Below the pieces are notes generated by a model. The model ran no database searches. It was not told the origin of the DNA and worked only from the letters and a program-made list of their open reading frames with translations. Made by a program: the position numbers and the translations under genes. From Bryobacteraceae bacterium (GTDB lineage: Bacteria > Acidobacteriota > Terriglobia > Bryobacterales > Bryobacteraceae), in assembly GCA_030039005.1 (NCBI GenBank), contig JASHQT010000448.1:1-9581 (forward strand): a stretch of DNA of 9,581 nt, written 5' to 3'. Shown here one piece after another: positions 1-6,287 of this stretch (positions within the stretch are counted from its first letter, which is position 1; each line of letters begins with the position of its first letter).

Positions 1-680
1 GCCTGATTGGTGCCTTCGTTCATCGCCCACACCCATTGAAGCTGGAGATCCTTGACGTTCTGCGCGTTGATCTGGCTCAAGGTGCTGTAATTGGTGGCGT
101 GATAATCGTGGCGGATGATGAGCCAATCGCTCGGATCAGGCTTCCGCAGCATCGCGTCGGTCACGGGTGTGAAGTTCTTCACCTCACCATGCACCACAAG
201 ACCGCGCGGCGTCGCGGGAACGGGCGCTTCGGCCCGGCCGCCCAACGGTTCACCCGGTGCGCCTGCGCGCGGACGCGCCTGCCCGCTGGCAACCGAACGA
301 ATGGCCACTTTCGCGCCAGCGGTCAGCGACTGATCGCCGGGGCGTGCGCCATTGAAATCCAGGATATACGCCACCACGTTCACGTAGGCCTGTTCGCCCA
401 AGCTGCCGGGATTCGACGGCGGCATCGCGCCTTCCATGAATGAGACCAGGTCGGCCGTGGTTCGCTCGCCCCAACTGCTCAGGAACAGGCTGCCGGCCAA
501 TGCGGACGCGTTATTTTGGCCCGCGAGATCGGCGCCGTGGCATCCGGCGCAGTTTGCCTGAAAAGCCGCCCGCCCCGCCGCGGCCTGAGCCGCCGTGTAA
601 GGGCCCGTTGCCTGCTGGGCATAGCTAGCCACAGTGCAAATCGCGGCGATCGAGGCCGCCAAAAACATTCTCCTGAACAT
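1..680 (-). CDS. Exported PQQ-dependent dehydrogenase with N-terminal cytochrome c domain (partial, C-terminus off the left edge)
   Basis: Reading from ATG at 680 towards position 1 gives 226 complete codons with no stop, so the gene continues beyond the window. Residues 1-22 form a signal peptide ending near SYA-QQ. A class I cytochrome c domain follows: haem-binding CAGCH (C44, C47, H48) and a likely distal ligand Met86 in the MEGAMPP motif. A Gly/Ala/Pro-rich linker spans about residues 115-165. From about residue 190 the protein enters a PQQ beta-propeller: DWLIIRHDYHATNYSTLSQI followed by a short blade with W-V-W resembles the first blade of the other two quinoproteins here. By family, such proteins oxidise alcohols or sugars in the periplasm and pass electrons from PQQ to the attached haem. 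The substrate is unknown, and the catalytic half is not in the window. The start is set by AGGAG 9 nt upstream. It lies 23 nt after the CHRD gene and is probably cotranscribed with it. Confidence 0.88.
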   Translation of the reverse strand, partial: MFRRMFLAASIAAICTVASYAQQATGPYTAAQAAAGRAAFQANCAGCHGADLAGQNNASALAGSLFLSSWGERTTADLVSFMEGAMPPSNPGSLGEQAYVNVVAYILDFNGARPGDQSLTAGAKVAIRSVASGQARPRAGAPGEPLGGRAEAPVPATPRGLVVHGEVKNFTPVTDAMLRKPDPSDWLIIRHDYHATNYSTLSQINAQNVKDLQLQWVWAMNEGTNQ

Positions 681-688
681 GTGTTCTT

Positions 689-709
689 GCTCCTAAGGGG
701 CTCCTAAGG
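689..709 (-). repeat. Tandem 10-bp repeat carrying a stop codon and two Shine-Dalgarno cores
   Basis: On the minus strand the 10-mer CCTTAGGAGC occurs twice, at 709-700 and 698-689, separated by one base (period 11). The upstream copy contains the TAG stop of the CHRD gene plus an AGGAG. The downstream copy places another AGGAG 9 nt before the ATG of the cytochrome c-PQQ gene. The downstream copy is the likely ribosome-binding site. The first core would lie 20 nt from the start, too far for normal initiation. Confidence 0.7.
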
Positions 710-1144
710 CAACAGCCAGCCCCACAGGACACCGTCCGGGGCCTTCTGGCTGTAAATCTGAATATACACACCGCCCTTGTGCAGGCCGGTCAATTGCGCG
801 GGCGTCAGGTTGACAGTCCCGACGATCATTCCGCTCTCGGCCGCGGTAACGGAAAGAGCGGCGATCGCCGGTCCTCTCACGCCCGCGGCCACCGCGCTAT
901 GCAGCTCGGCCTTGGTCGCGGGAGATTCCAATCCCTCGAACTCGCCGCTGATCGTCAACTCCGAGCCGTGGAGCGTTGCCGTGGCCCTTCCCGATCCCGC
1001 GAGGGCCGCGCGCGTCCGGGCGTCCGCCGCCACCGCCGACAACCGCGCCTTGAAAGATTGACTGGTTTGCGCCGCGAGCATGAACACCAGCCCGCCGAAC
1101 GCGATCCCCAACGCCAGAGTTCGAATTCGCCAATTGAATGTCAT
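704..1144 (-). CDS. Exported CHRD-domain protein
   Basis: This 146-residue protein has an N-terminal hydrophobic signal or anchor segment (about residues 8-25, cleavage plausible near LAA-QT) followed by one CHRD domain (about 31-145). The CHRD pattern is clear: an opening F-K-A-R-L, then GSGRATATLHGSELTISGEF, the GLESPATKAELH segment, a G-x-I-V-G-T turn, LTPAQLTGLHKGGVYIQIYS and a closing DG-x-L-W-G-W-L. The usual paired histidines of the A-H-I-H type are reduced to E80-L-H82, and the common Y-V-N-I-H-T strand reads YIQIYS, so any metal-binding role may be weakened. CHRD domains were named from chordin; the bacterial proteins are secreted and have no established function. It is the first gene of a minus-strand pair with the cytochrome c-PQQ dehydrogenase, which suggests an accessory periplasmic role. 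An AAAGG about 6-7 nt upstream is a modest ribosome-binding site. Confidence 0.8.
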   Translation of the reverse strand: MTFNWRIRTLALGIAFGGLVFMLAAQTSQSFKARLSAVAADARTRAALAGSGRATATLHGSELTISGEFEGLESPATKAELHSAVAAGVRGPAIAALSVTAAESGMIVGTVNLTPAQLTGLHKGGVYIQIYSQKAPDGVLWGWLLP

Positions 1145-1156
1145 TTCCGGCCTTTT

Positions 1157-1183
1157 ATTCTACATCGAAGCACCCTACGTCAA
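1157..1183 (-). promoter_or_regulatory. Candidate promoter for the CHRD/cytochrome c-PQQ pair
   Basis: On the minus strand, TTGACG at 1183-1178 (five of six to the -35 consensus) is followed after 15 bp by TAGAAT at 1162-1157 (five of six to the -10 consensus). The spacer is shorter than the usual 16-18 bp, and the -10 is only 12 nt before the start codon, so the leader would be very short. Position in a 79-bp divergent intergenic region supports a promoter here. The exact boxes are tentative. Confidence 0.3.
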
Positions 1184-1197
1184 AGCATCGTGTCGTG

Positions 1198-1203
1198 TAT
1201 GAT
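1198..1203 (+). promoter_or_regulatory. Candidate -10 box for the PQQ alcohol dehydrogenase operon
   Basis: TATGAT lies 20 nt before the ATG at 1224 and matches the -10 consensus at five of six positions. No convincing -35 is found 16-18 bp upstream (the sequence there reads CCTACGTC), so it may need an activator or may be chance. It overlaps the divergent regulatory space shared with the CHRD gene. Confidence 0.22.
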
Positions 1204-1223
1204 GACTGACCGAAGGCCCACTC

Positions 1224-3011
1224 ATGTTTTCCGTCAAAAATTCTCACATTCGAGCGGGGGCGATGGCCGCTGCCTTTGGGCTGACCGCGTGCTTCGCTTA
1301 CGGTCAATCGCTCACCCAGGATTCAGCTCCGGCCGCGCCCATCCCCGAGGTCTTGCGCAACTACCAACCGGTGACCGCCGAACGGCTCTTGCACCCTGAA
1401 GACGGCAACTGGCTCTCCATACGGCGCACCTACGATGGCTGGGGCTACAGCCCGTTGGACCAAATCACCCGGGACAACGTCAATAAGCTTCAGCCGGTTT
1501 GGATTTTCTCCACCGGCGACGATAAAGTCCACGAGGCCGCGCCGCTGGTGAATAACGGCGTGATGTTCATCTCCACGCCCGACAACCAGGTGATCGCCAT
1601 CGACGTGCACAGCGGCAATCTGCTGTGGCGGTTCCGGAAGTCGCGGCCCACCGGCGCCGTGGTAGCGCACGATACCAGCCGCGGCGTCGCGCTGTACGGC
1701 GACAAGGTGTATTTTGCCGCGGGCGAGTCGCTGCTGATTGCGCTCGACGCACGCACGGGTCACGAAGTCTGGTCCACCGAGGTCGCCAACAGCCGGGCAG
1801 CTTATTACATGACGCTGGCTCCGTTGATCGCGGACGGCAAGGTGATGGTGGGCGCCTCGGGCGGCGAATACGGCGTGCGCGGCTTCGTGGCCGCGTTCGA
1901 TCCGGAAACCGGAAAGGAACTCTGGCGGACGTACACCATCCCCGCGCCTGGCCAACCCGGTAGTGAAACGTGGCCCAAGGGCGACCAATGGAAGAACGGC
2001 GGCGGCTCCGTGTGGGTCACGGGGAACTACGACCCCGTTACCAATCTCGCGTATTGGGGCACCGGCAACGGCGGCCCGTGGATGGGCGATCAGCGGCCGG
2101 GCGACAATCTGTACGTCGCATCCACCATCGCACTGGACGTGGCGACCGGCAAGATCAAAGGATATTTTCAATACAACCCCAACGAATCCTGGGATTGGGA
2201 TGAAGTCTCGCCTGCGATCCTGGTGGATTTCCAGCGCGGCGGCCGCACGATTCAGGGACTGATCGATGTCGCGCGCGACGGCTACCTCTGGTTTCTCGAC
2301 CGCGCCAGCGAGTCGTCCGGCGGGCGATTGAAGTTCGTCGAAGGCAAGCCTTACGTCTATCAGAACGTGTTTAAGAGCCTCGATGCCGAGACCGGCCGTC
2401 CTCAGATCGATGCCGAGCACAAGCCGGGTACGGGGAAAGAGGCCAACTTCTGCCCTGGTTTCCATGGCGGAAAGAATTGGCCCCCGATCGCCTTCAGCCC
2501 CCAGACCCGCATGATTTATATTCCAGCCAATAACAACATGTGCGGTACGTCGATGGGCGTGGAAGTGGAGTATTCGCCGGGCAAGAACTACACGGGCGTC
2601 AAGTTCGGATCCGGCGGCGGCATTGTGCCGGCCGCGGATCACTTCGGCGAAGTCCAGGCCTGGAACGTCGACACCGGAAAAATGGTATGGAAGCATGATT
2701 ACGCCAAGAGCCCGAACTGGGGGTCGATGCTGGCCACCTCCGGGGGCTTGGTGTTCACCGGCGGCACCAACGATCGCAAATTCCACGCATTTGACGCCGC
2801 CACGGGCAAGATCCTGTGGGAGTTTCCCGCCAACTCTGGCATTCTCGCGCCGCCCACCACGTTCCTGATCGACGGCAAGCAATACGTCGCGGTTCTTTCC
2901 GGTTGGGGCGGCGATTCCCGCGGCGACGAGACCACTCTGGATCGGGCTTTTCCGGGCGAATATCCCGAAGTTCCCGAAGGCGGAGCGGTCTGGGTGTTCG
3001 CCTTGCCTTAG
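1224..3011 (+). CDS. Exported PQQ-dependent alcohol/methanol dehydrogenase, predicted lanthanide type
   Basis: The 595-residue protein has a signal peptide (about residues 1-28, AYG-QS) and an eight-bladed PQQ propeller without any CXXCH, so it is a soluble quinoprotein that needs a separate cytochrome c acceptor. By motif matching to methanol dehydrogenase: metal ligand Glu215 in SGGEYGVRG, Asn282 in YWGTGNGGPW, catalytic Asp324 in ESWDWDEVSP, PQQ-contacting Arg351 in VARDGYLW, and Cys410/Cys440 matching the structural disulfide C386-C415. Asp326, two residues after the catalytic Asp, is the residue that marks lanthanide-dependent enzymes (XoxF, ExaF, PedH); calcium enzymes have a small residue there. 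Oddly, the vicinal Cys-Cys near the PQQ is replaced by Val147-Ala148. The substrate (methanol, ethanol or another alcohol) cannot be told. GAAGG 8 nt upstream supports the start. It is the first gene of an operon with the cupin and the binding protein. Confidence 0.9.
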   Translation: MFSVKNSHIRAGAMAAAFGLTACFAYGQSLTQDSAPAAPIPEVLRNYQPVTAERLLHPEDGNWLSIRRTYDGWGYSPLDQITRDNVNKLQPVWIFSTGDDKVHEAAPLVNNGVMFISTPDNQVIAIDVHSGNLLWRFRKSRPTGAVVAHDTSRGVALYGDKVYFAAGESLLIALDARTGHEVWSTEVANSRAAYYMTLAPLIADGKVMVGASGGEYGVRGFVAAFDPETGKELWRTYTIPAPGQPGSETWPKGDQWKNGGGSVWVTGNYDPVTNLAYWGTGNGGPWMGDQRPGDNLYVASTIALDVATGKIKGYFQYNPNESWDWDEVSPAILVDFQRGGRTIQGLIDVARDGYLWFLDRASESSGGRLKFVEGKPYVYQNVFKSLDAETGRPQIDAEHKPGTGKEANFCPGFHGGKNWPPIAFSPQTRMIYIPANNNMCGTSMGVEVEYSPGKNYTGVKFGSGGGIVPAADHFGEVQAWNVDTGKMVWKHDYAKSPNWGSMLATSGGLVFTGGTNDRKFHAFDAATGKILWEFPANSGILAPPTTFLIDGKQYVAVLSGWGGDSRGDETTLDRAFPGEYPEVPEGGAVWVFALP

Positions 3012-3019
3012 GAGAGATT

Positions 3020-3478
3020 ATGCACAAAAATCTGCTGCTCGTAGTGGCATCGCTCGTTCCGCTGTGGGCGGCCGATCCTACCGCGCCCGTCTACTGGAGC
3101 GCCGATCAGACCAAAGAGCTGGACCAAGCCGCCACCTCGCGGCTCAACAAACAGGCGGGCCTGGGAACATCGCGCCTGATGGACTCCGCCTTCATCCTGT
3201 ATCGCGAAGGAAATTCGCGCGCCGAGATCCACACCGAACAAGCCGACTTCATCTTCTTTCGCGAAGGCGAAGGAGCCGTCATCATCGGCGGCAAGATCGT
3301 CAACGGCAAGCCGTCGGGCCCCGGCGAAATCCGCGGCGATTCCATCGATGGTGGCACCAAGTATCCGGTGAAAGCCGGCGACTCCCTCTACGTTCCCAAA
3401 GGTGCACCGCACCAATTCTGGCTGGAACCGGGCCAGCACTTCACGGCGACCATCGTAAAAATCACACCGAAGCAATAG
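3020..3478 (+). CDS. Small exported cupin-fold protein
   Basis: This 152-residue protein has a signal peptide (about 1-18, PLWA-AD) and one cupin domain (about 55-148). Cupin motif 1 reads AEIHTEQADFIFFREGEGAV. Its first His is present (H71), Glu73 stands where the second His usually sits, and Asp76 stands for the usual Glu. Motif 2, GDSLYVPKGAPHQFW, is well kept, with H131. The metal site would therefore be two His plus carboxylates, or be non-functional. Cupins of this size can be enzymes, sugar or ligand binders, or structural proteins, so no reaction can be assigned. The start is fixed by AGGAGAG, which overlaps the TAG of the upstream dehydrogenase gene, giving an 8-nt gap and likely translational coupling. 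Export and operon position suggest a role with the periplasmic quinoprotein, for instance handling a substrate or aldehyde product, but that is inference. In-frame codons upstream of 3020 lie inside the dehydrogenase gene. Confidence 0.8.
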   Translation: MHKNLLLVVASLVPLWAADPTAPVYWSADQTKELDQAATSRLNKQAGLGTSRLMDSAFILYREGNSRAEIHTEQADFIFFREGEGAVIIGGKIVNGKPSGPGEIRGDSIDGGTKYPVKAGDSLYVPKGAPHQFWLEPGQHFTATIVKITPKQ

Positions 3479-3490
3479 GAGGAAGAAATT

Positions 3491-4264
3491 ATGGCCAAAT
3501 TCGCGAAATCCGCGCTGCTTCCCGCATTCGCACTGCTGGCGCTCGAAACCCTGCCAGCCCAGAACGCCGAGCTGCACGTGGTGTGCTCCAACGGCTTCCG
3601 CGCGGCGATGGAAAAGCTGCTGCCGAAGGCCGAGCGCGCGTCGGGTAAGAAGGTGAACATCGAATTCGGCGCCTCGCGCAATCTGAAGGAGTCCATCGAT
3701 CAAGGCCAACCGTTCGATCTGCTCGTGGTGACGCCGCAGGTAATCGACGAACTCGTCAAAGACGGCAAGGTGGCCGCGGGAACGAAAATGGATCTCGCCC
3801 AGAGCAACATCGGCGTCGCCGTCCGCGCCGGTATGCCGAAACCCGATGTGAGCACGGCGCAAGCCATCAAGCAAACGCTGCTCGCCGCCAAATCCATCGG
3901 GTATGTGAAGGTGGGCGCGGGAACGCCCGCGTTCCTGGACATGTTTGAAAAGCTGGGACTCACGGACGCGCTACGCGATAAGACCGTCTTCCAGGCGGGC
4001 GCCGGGGAATCGATGAAAAGTCTCGCCGCCGGCAACGTCGATATCGCGCTGGGGTTGGTCAGCGAAATCGTGCACGTGCCCGGGGTCCAGTTGGCCGGCC
4101 CGGTCCCGGCGGAATTTCAACGGCCGGTTGTTTTGTCGGCCGCGATCGCGAGTGCCACGAAGAACCGCGAAGCTTCCGAGCGTTTCATTCATGCGCTCAC
4201 CGGCTCTTCCGCCGCCGCGCCGATCCGCGATGCGGGCATGGAACCCGCCGCAAGGTCGAAGTAA
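3491..4264 (+). CDS. Exported ModA-like substrate-binding protein without cognate transporter
   Basis: The 257-residue protein has a signal peptide (about 1-23, LPA-QN) and a type II periplasmic binding fold of the molybdate-binding/SBP_bac_11 kind. It shows the opening strand ELHVVCSNGF, an FGASRNLKESI segment matching the oxyanion-binding loop, GQPFDLLVVTPQVIDELVKDG after it, the second-lobe stretch GAGTPAFLDMFEKLG, and VDIALGLVSEI. A hand alignment to E. coli ModA keeps Ser39 (here S62). The Ser12 position appears as Gly35 and the Tyr170 position as Ser191, so the pocket has diverged and the ligand may not be molybdate. No modB/modC permease or ATPase gene is adjacent. The start is supported by AGGAGGAAG, which runs on from the cupin stop codon 12 nt upstream. 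It is the last gene of the operon, followed 25 nt later by the convergent gene. A periplasmic binding protein beside a PQQ dehydrogenase recalls MxaJ/XoxJ, but from a different binding-protein family. Confidence 0.82.
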   Translation: MAKFAKSALLPAFALLALETLPAQNAELHVVCSNGFRAAMEKLLPKAERASGKKVNIEFGASRNLKESIDQGQPFDLLVVTPQVIDELVKDGKVAAGTKMDLAQSNIGVAVRAGMPKPDVSTAQAIKQTLLAAKSIGYVKVGAGTPAFLDMFEKLGLTDALRDKTVFQAGAGESMKSLAAGNVDIALGLVSEIVHVPGVQLAGPVPAEFQRPVVLSAAIASATKNREASERFIHALTGSSAAAPIRDAGMEPAARSK

Positions 4265-4275
4265 GCGACTTGCTT

Positions 4276-4292
4276 TAGCGCGCTGCGCGCTA
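4276..4292. terminator. Inverted repeat between convergent genes, candidate bidirectional terminator
   Basis: TAGCGCGC-T-GCGCGCTA is a perfect 8-bp inverted repeat around one base; as RNA it would form a 7-bp stem with a 3-nt loop. It sits between the stop of the binding-protein gene (4264) and includes the TAG stop (4292-4290) of the opposing quinoprotein gene, so it lies at the 3' end of both transcripts. There is no proper U-tract: only ACTCTT follows on the plus strand and AAGC on the minus. It may block read-through weakly or protect RNA ends rather than act as a classical intrinsic terminator. Confidence 0.5.
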
Positions 4293-6248
4293 CTCTTCGG
4301 CAAGCCGGTACGCGACCAACTCGGCCGGGAATCCGCCCGCCGCCACCGCGACCACGATGTATTGCTTGCCCTGGAACATGTACGTCATCGGCGTGCCCGT
4401 CTGTCCGGCGGGCATGGCCACCGCTCCGACCTCCCGGCCAGTGGCCTTGTCATACGCCCGCAGCATGGTCGGCGATTTACCGGCGCTGCGCTCGCCGCAA
4501 ATCAACAGGCTCTTCGTCACCAGGACGCCGAACACGCCCGACCGTCCGGTGCGCGGAATGTCCACGCCTTTGAGCAAGGGATTGTCCTTAATCTCATCGG
4601 GAGTGTCGCCGTTGGCGATATGCCACAGAATCTCGCCTTTGTTTAAATCGATCGCGGTGATGCTTCCATATGGCGGCTTCTCGAGCGGCAGACCGTGCAA
4701 ATTGAGGCCGAAAGGCCCCTGCCGGTCGCCCGGCTTCTTGGGCTGGGCGCTGCCGGACATGTACGCCATGTCGGTGCGCTTCGGATCGCCGGGAATCAGC
4801 CCGATCTCGGTCACCGAGCGCTGCGACGGAATATAGGCGATGTGCGTTTCCGGATCGTAAGACCCGCCCGGCCAGTTGGTGCCGCCGCCCGCGGTCGCGA
4901 GCGCAAGCGTCGCCCAGGGACCTTCCGGCTTGCTGAGCACGCCCGGCGTGAACACCGGGCCCAGATGATAATGCGAAACCAGATCCAAGGCTTCTTTGTG
5001 CAGCTCGGGCGTGAAATTGATCAGATCGTCGGTGGTGAGCCCCTGCAGATCGTAAGCCGGCGGCTTGGTGGGGAACGGTTGCGTGGGACTTGTTTTCTCG
5101 TTCGGCACGGTGGATTGCTCCACCGGCCGCTCCACGATCGGCCAGATCGGCTGTCCCGTCACGCGATTGAAGACGTACAGGAACGCTTGCTTGGTGGGCT
5201 GCGCCACGGCCTTCACGGTTTGGCCATTGATGCTGATGTCCACCAGCATCGGAGCGTCCGGGATGTCCATGTCCCAGATGCCGTGATGCACTAACTGGTA
5301 ATGCCATTTGCGCTGGCCGGTCTTCAGATCGACGGCCAGCAGAGTTTCGCCGAACAAATTGTTGCCCGGGCGATGGCCGCCGTAGAAGTCGCCGGTCGGC
5401 AGTTCCACCGGGATGAACGCCATCCCCAATTGCGGGTCGACGCTGATCTGTCCCCAGACGCCGGTGTTGCCGGTGTAGGAGGCGGAATCTTTCTCCCAGG
5501 TGTCGTATCCGAATTCGTTCGCGCGAGGGATGGTGTGGAAGATCCACAGCCGCTTGCCGCTGTGCACGTCGAACCCGCGGACGAAGCCCTTCACGTTGGT
5601 CTTGCTCGTGGGAATGCCGCCGGGCTTGTGCGCCGCGCCGACGATGACGACGTCGCCCGCCACCACGGGAGCGGCGTGCAGTCCAATTTCCGAGCTCAGC
5701 GGATCGATCTCCTGATCATCGTTCATTTTCAGGTCCACTACGCCGTTGACGCCGAAGCTCGGAACGGGAATGCCGGTCTTGGCATCCAGCGCGACCAAGC
5801 GGTAGCCCGGGGTCACGTAGAGGATGCGCTCCTCGGAGCCGTCGGTCCAGTAAGCTAGTCCGCGGCCCGACAACTGGCGCGGTGCCACCTTGCCACGTTC
5901 GCCTTCGTTCTCACGGTGCACCCACAACAGTTCACCAGTGGCGGCATCCAGCGCCACCACGTCACGGCGCGTTCCGGCGGTGGAATAAATGACGCCGTCC
6001 GCCATCAGCGGCGTACCCTCGAAGTTGAATTCCGGGCGCGCTCCGAGGTTCACCGTCTTGAATCGCCACGCGATTTCGAGCTTGTTGAAATTGGCGGCGT
6101 TGATCTGATCGAGCGGCGAATAGTGCGTATTTCCGAGGTCTCCGCCGTATGAGCGCCACTCGCCATTGGCCGCTCCGGTTTGTCCCCAAACCGGCAGCGT
6201 GCACAGGGAACCCAGCGCGAGCATCGCGCCAAACAAAATCGGTTTCAT
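4290..6248 (-). CDS. Exported soluble PQQ-dependent dehydrogenase, glucose-dehydrogenase-like propeller
   Basis: The 652-residue protein begins with a signal peptide (about 1-22, PVWG-QT) and is otherwise all PQQ propeller. It has GEWRSYGGDLGNTHYSPLDQ at the entry, LHAAPVVAGDVVIVG near 190-204, the FHTIPRANEFGYDTW segment, and HHGIWDMDIP with Asp326. It continues to QPTK with Lys353 and F-N-R-V-T-G. Asp326 and Lys353 match the catalytic Asp466 and Lys493 of E. coli membrane glucose dehydrogenase (Gcd). Unlike Gcd it has no five-helix membrane domain, and no haem motif, so electrons must go to a separate carrier. The substrate could be a sugar, polyol or other alcohol. A less conserved insert (about 375-440) separates the propeller halves. 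ATG at 6248 is chosen because AGGGAG lies 6 nt upstream and the signal peptide starts there; an in-frame ATG at 6392 would add 48 unlikely residues. It is transcribed towards the alcohol dehydrogenase operon and appears monocistronic. Confidence 0.87.
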   Translation of the reverse strand: MKPILFGAMLALGSLCTLPVWGQTGAANGEWRSYGGDLGNTHYSPLDQINAANFNKLEIAWRFKTVNLGARPEFNFEGTPLMADGVIYSTAGTRRDVVALDAATGELLWVHRENEGERGKVAPRQLSGRGLAYWTDGSEERILYVTPGYRLVALDAKTGIPVPSFGVNGVVDLKMNDDQEIDPLSSEIGLHAAPVVAGDVVIVGAAHKPGGIPTSKTNVKGFVRGFDVHSGKRLWIFHTIPRANEFGYDTWEKDSASYTGNTGVWGQISVDPQLGMAFIPVELPTGDFYGGHRPGNNLFGETLLAVDLKTGQRKWHYQLVHHGIWDMDIPDAPMLVDISINGQTVKAVAQPTKQAFLYVFNRVTGQPIWPIVERPVEQSTVPNEKTSPTQPFPTKPPAYDLQGLTTDDLINFTPELHKEALDLVSHYHLGPVFTPGVLSKPEGPWATLALATAGGGTNWPGGSYDPETHIAYIPSQRSVTEIGLIPGDPKRTDMAYMSGSAQPKKPGDRQGPFGLNLHGLPLEKPPYGSITAIDLNKGEILWHIANGDTPDEIKDNPLLKGVDIPRTGRSGVFGVLVTKSLLICGERSAGKSPTMLRAYDKATGREVGAVAMPAGQTGTPMTYMFQGKQYIVVAVAAGGFPAELVAYRLAEE

Positions 6249-6269
6249 AAATGTCTCCCTACGGTGAAC

Positions 6270-6283
6270 CGGGCTATCGCCCG
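6270..6283. promoter_or_regulatory. Hairpin/operator-like inverted repeat near the predicted transcription start
   Basis: CGGGC-TATC-GCCCG is a perfect 5-bp stem with a 4-nt loop. It extends to GAA (6266-6268) and TTC (6284-6286) if C6269 is bulged. It lies between the TATAAT box at 6293-6288 and the ribosome-binding site of the minus-strand quinoprotein gene, so it would cover the predicted +1 and early leader. It could be a repressor site or a stabilising 5' hairpin. The sequence alone does not decide. Confidence 0.35.
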
Positions 6284-6287
6284 TTCG

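Noticed and set aside
1323..2882. Long minus-strand open frame (519 codons) opposite the alcohol dehydrogenase gene
   Set aside because: It is fully antisense to a well-supported PQQ dehydrogenase, its translation has no recognisable domain and is rich in R, A, G and H, as expected for a shadow frame in GC-rich DNA.
2816..3019. 68-residue N-terminal extension of the cupin protein
   Set aside because: It lies inside the dehydrogenase gene in another frame, and the signal peptide with AGGAGAG upstream fixes the start at 3020.
3008..3874. Minus-strand open frame (288 codons) opposite the cupin and binding-protein genes
   Set aside because: It spans two real genes and their junction on the other strand, shows no domain or signal peptide, and has no convincing ribosome-binding site.
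3491..4264. Naming the binding protein modA
   Set aside because: The fold matches, but modBC are absent and two compared pocket residues differ from E. coli ModA by hand alignment, so a molybdate role is not supported.
5261..5275. Asp-Met-Asp in the glucose-dehydrogenase-like protein as a lanthanide signature
   Set aside because: The W-D-M-D motif is normal in glucose dehydrogenases that use calcium or magnesium, so the Asp-x-Asp rule for methanol dehydrogenases does not apply here.
5301..5858. Plus-strand open frame (185 codons) opposite the glucose-dehydrogenase-like gene
   Set aside because: It is antisense to conserved propeller sequence and has no recognisable protein features.
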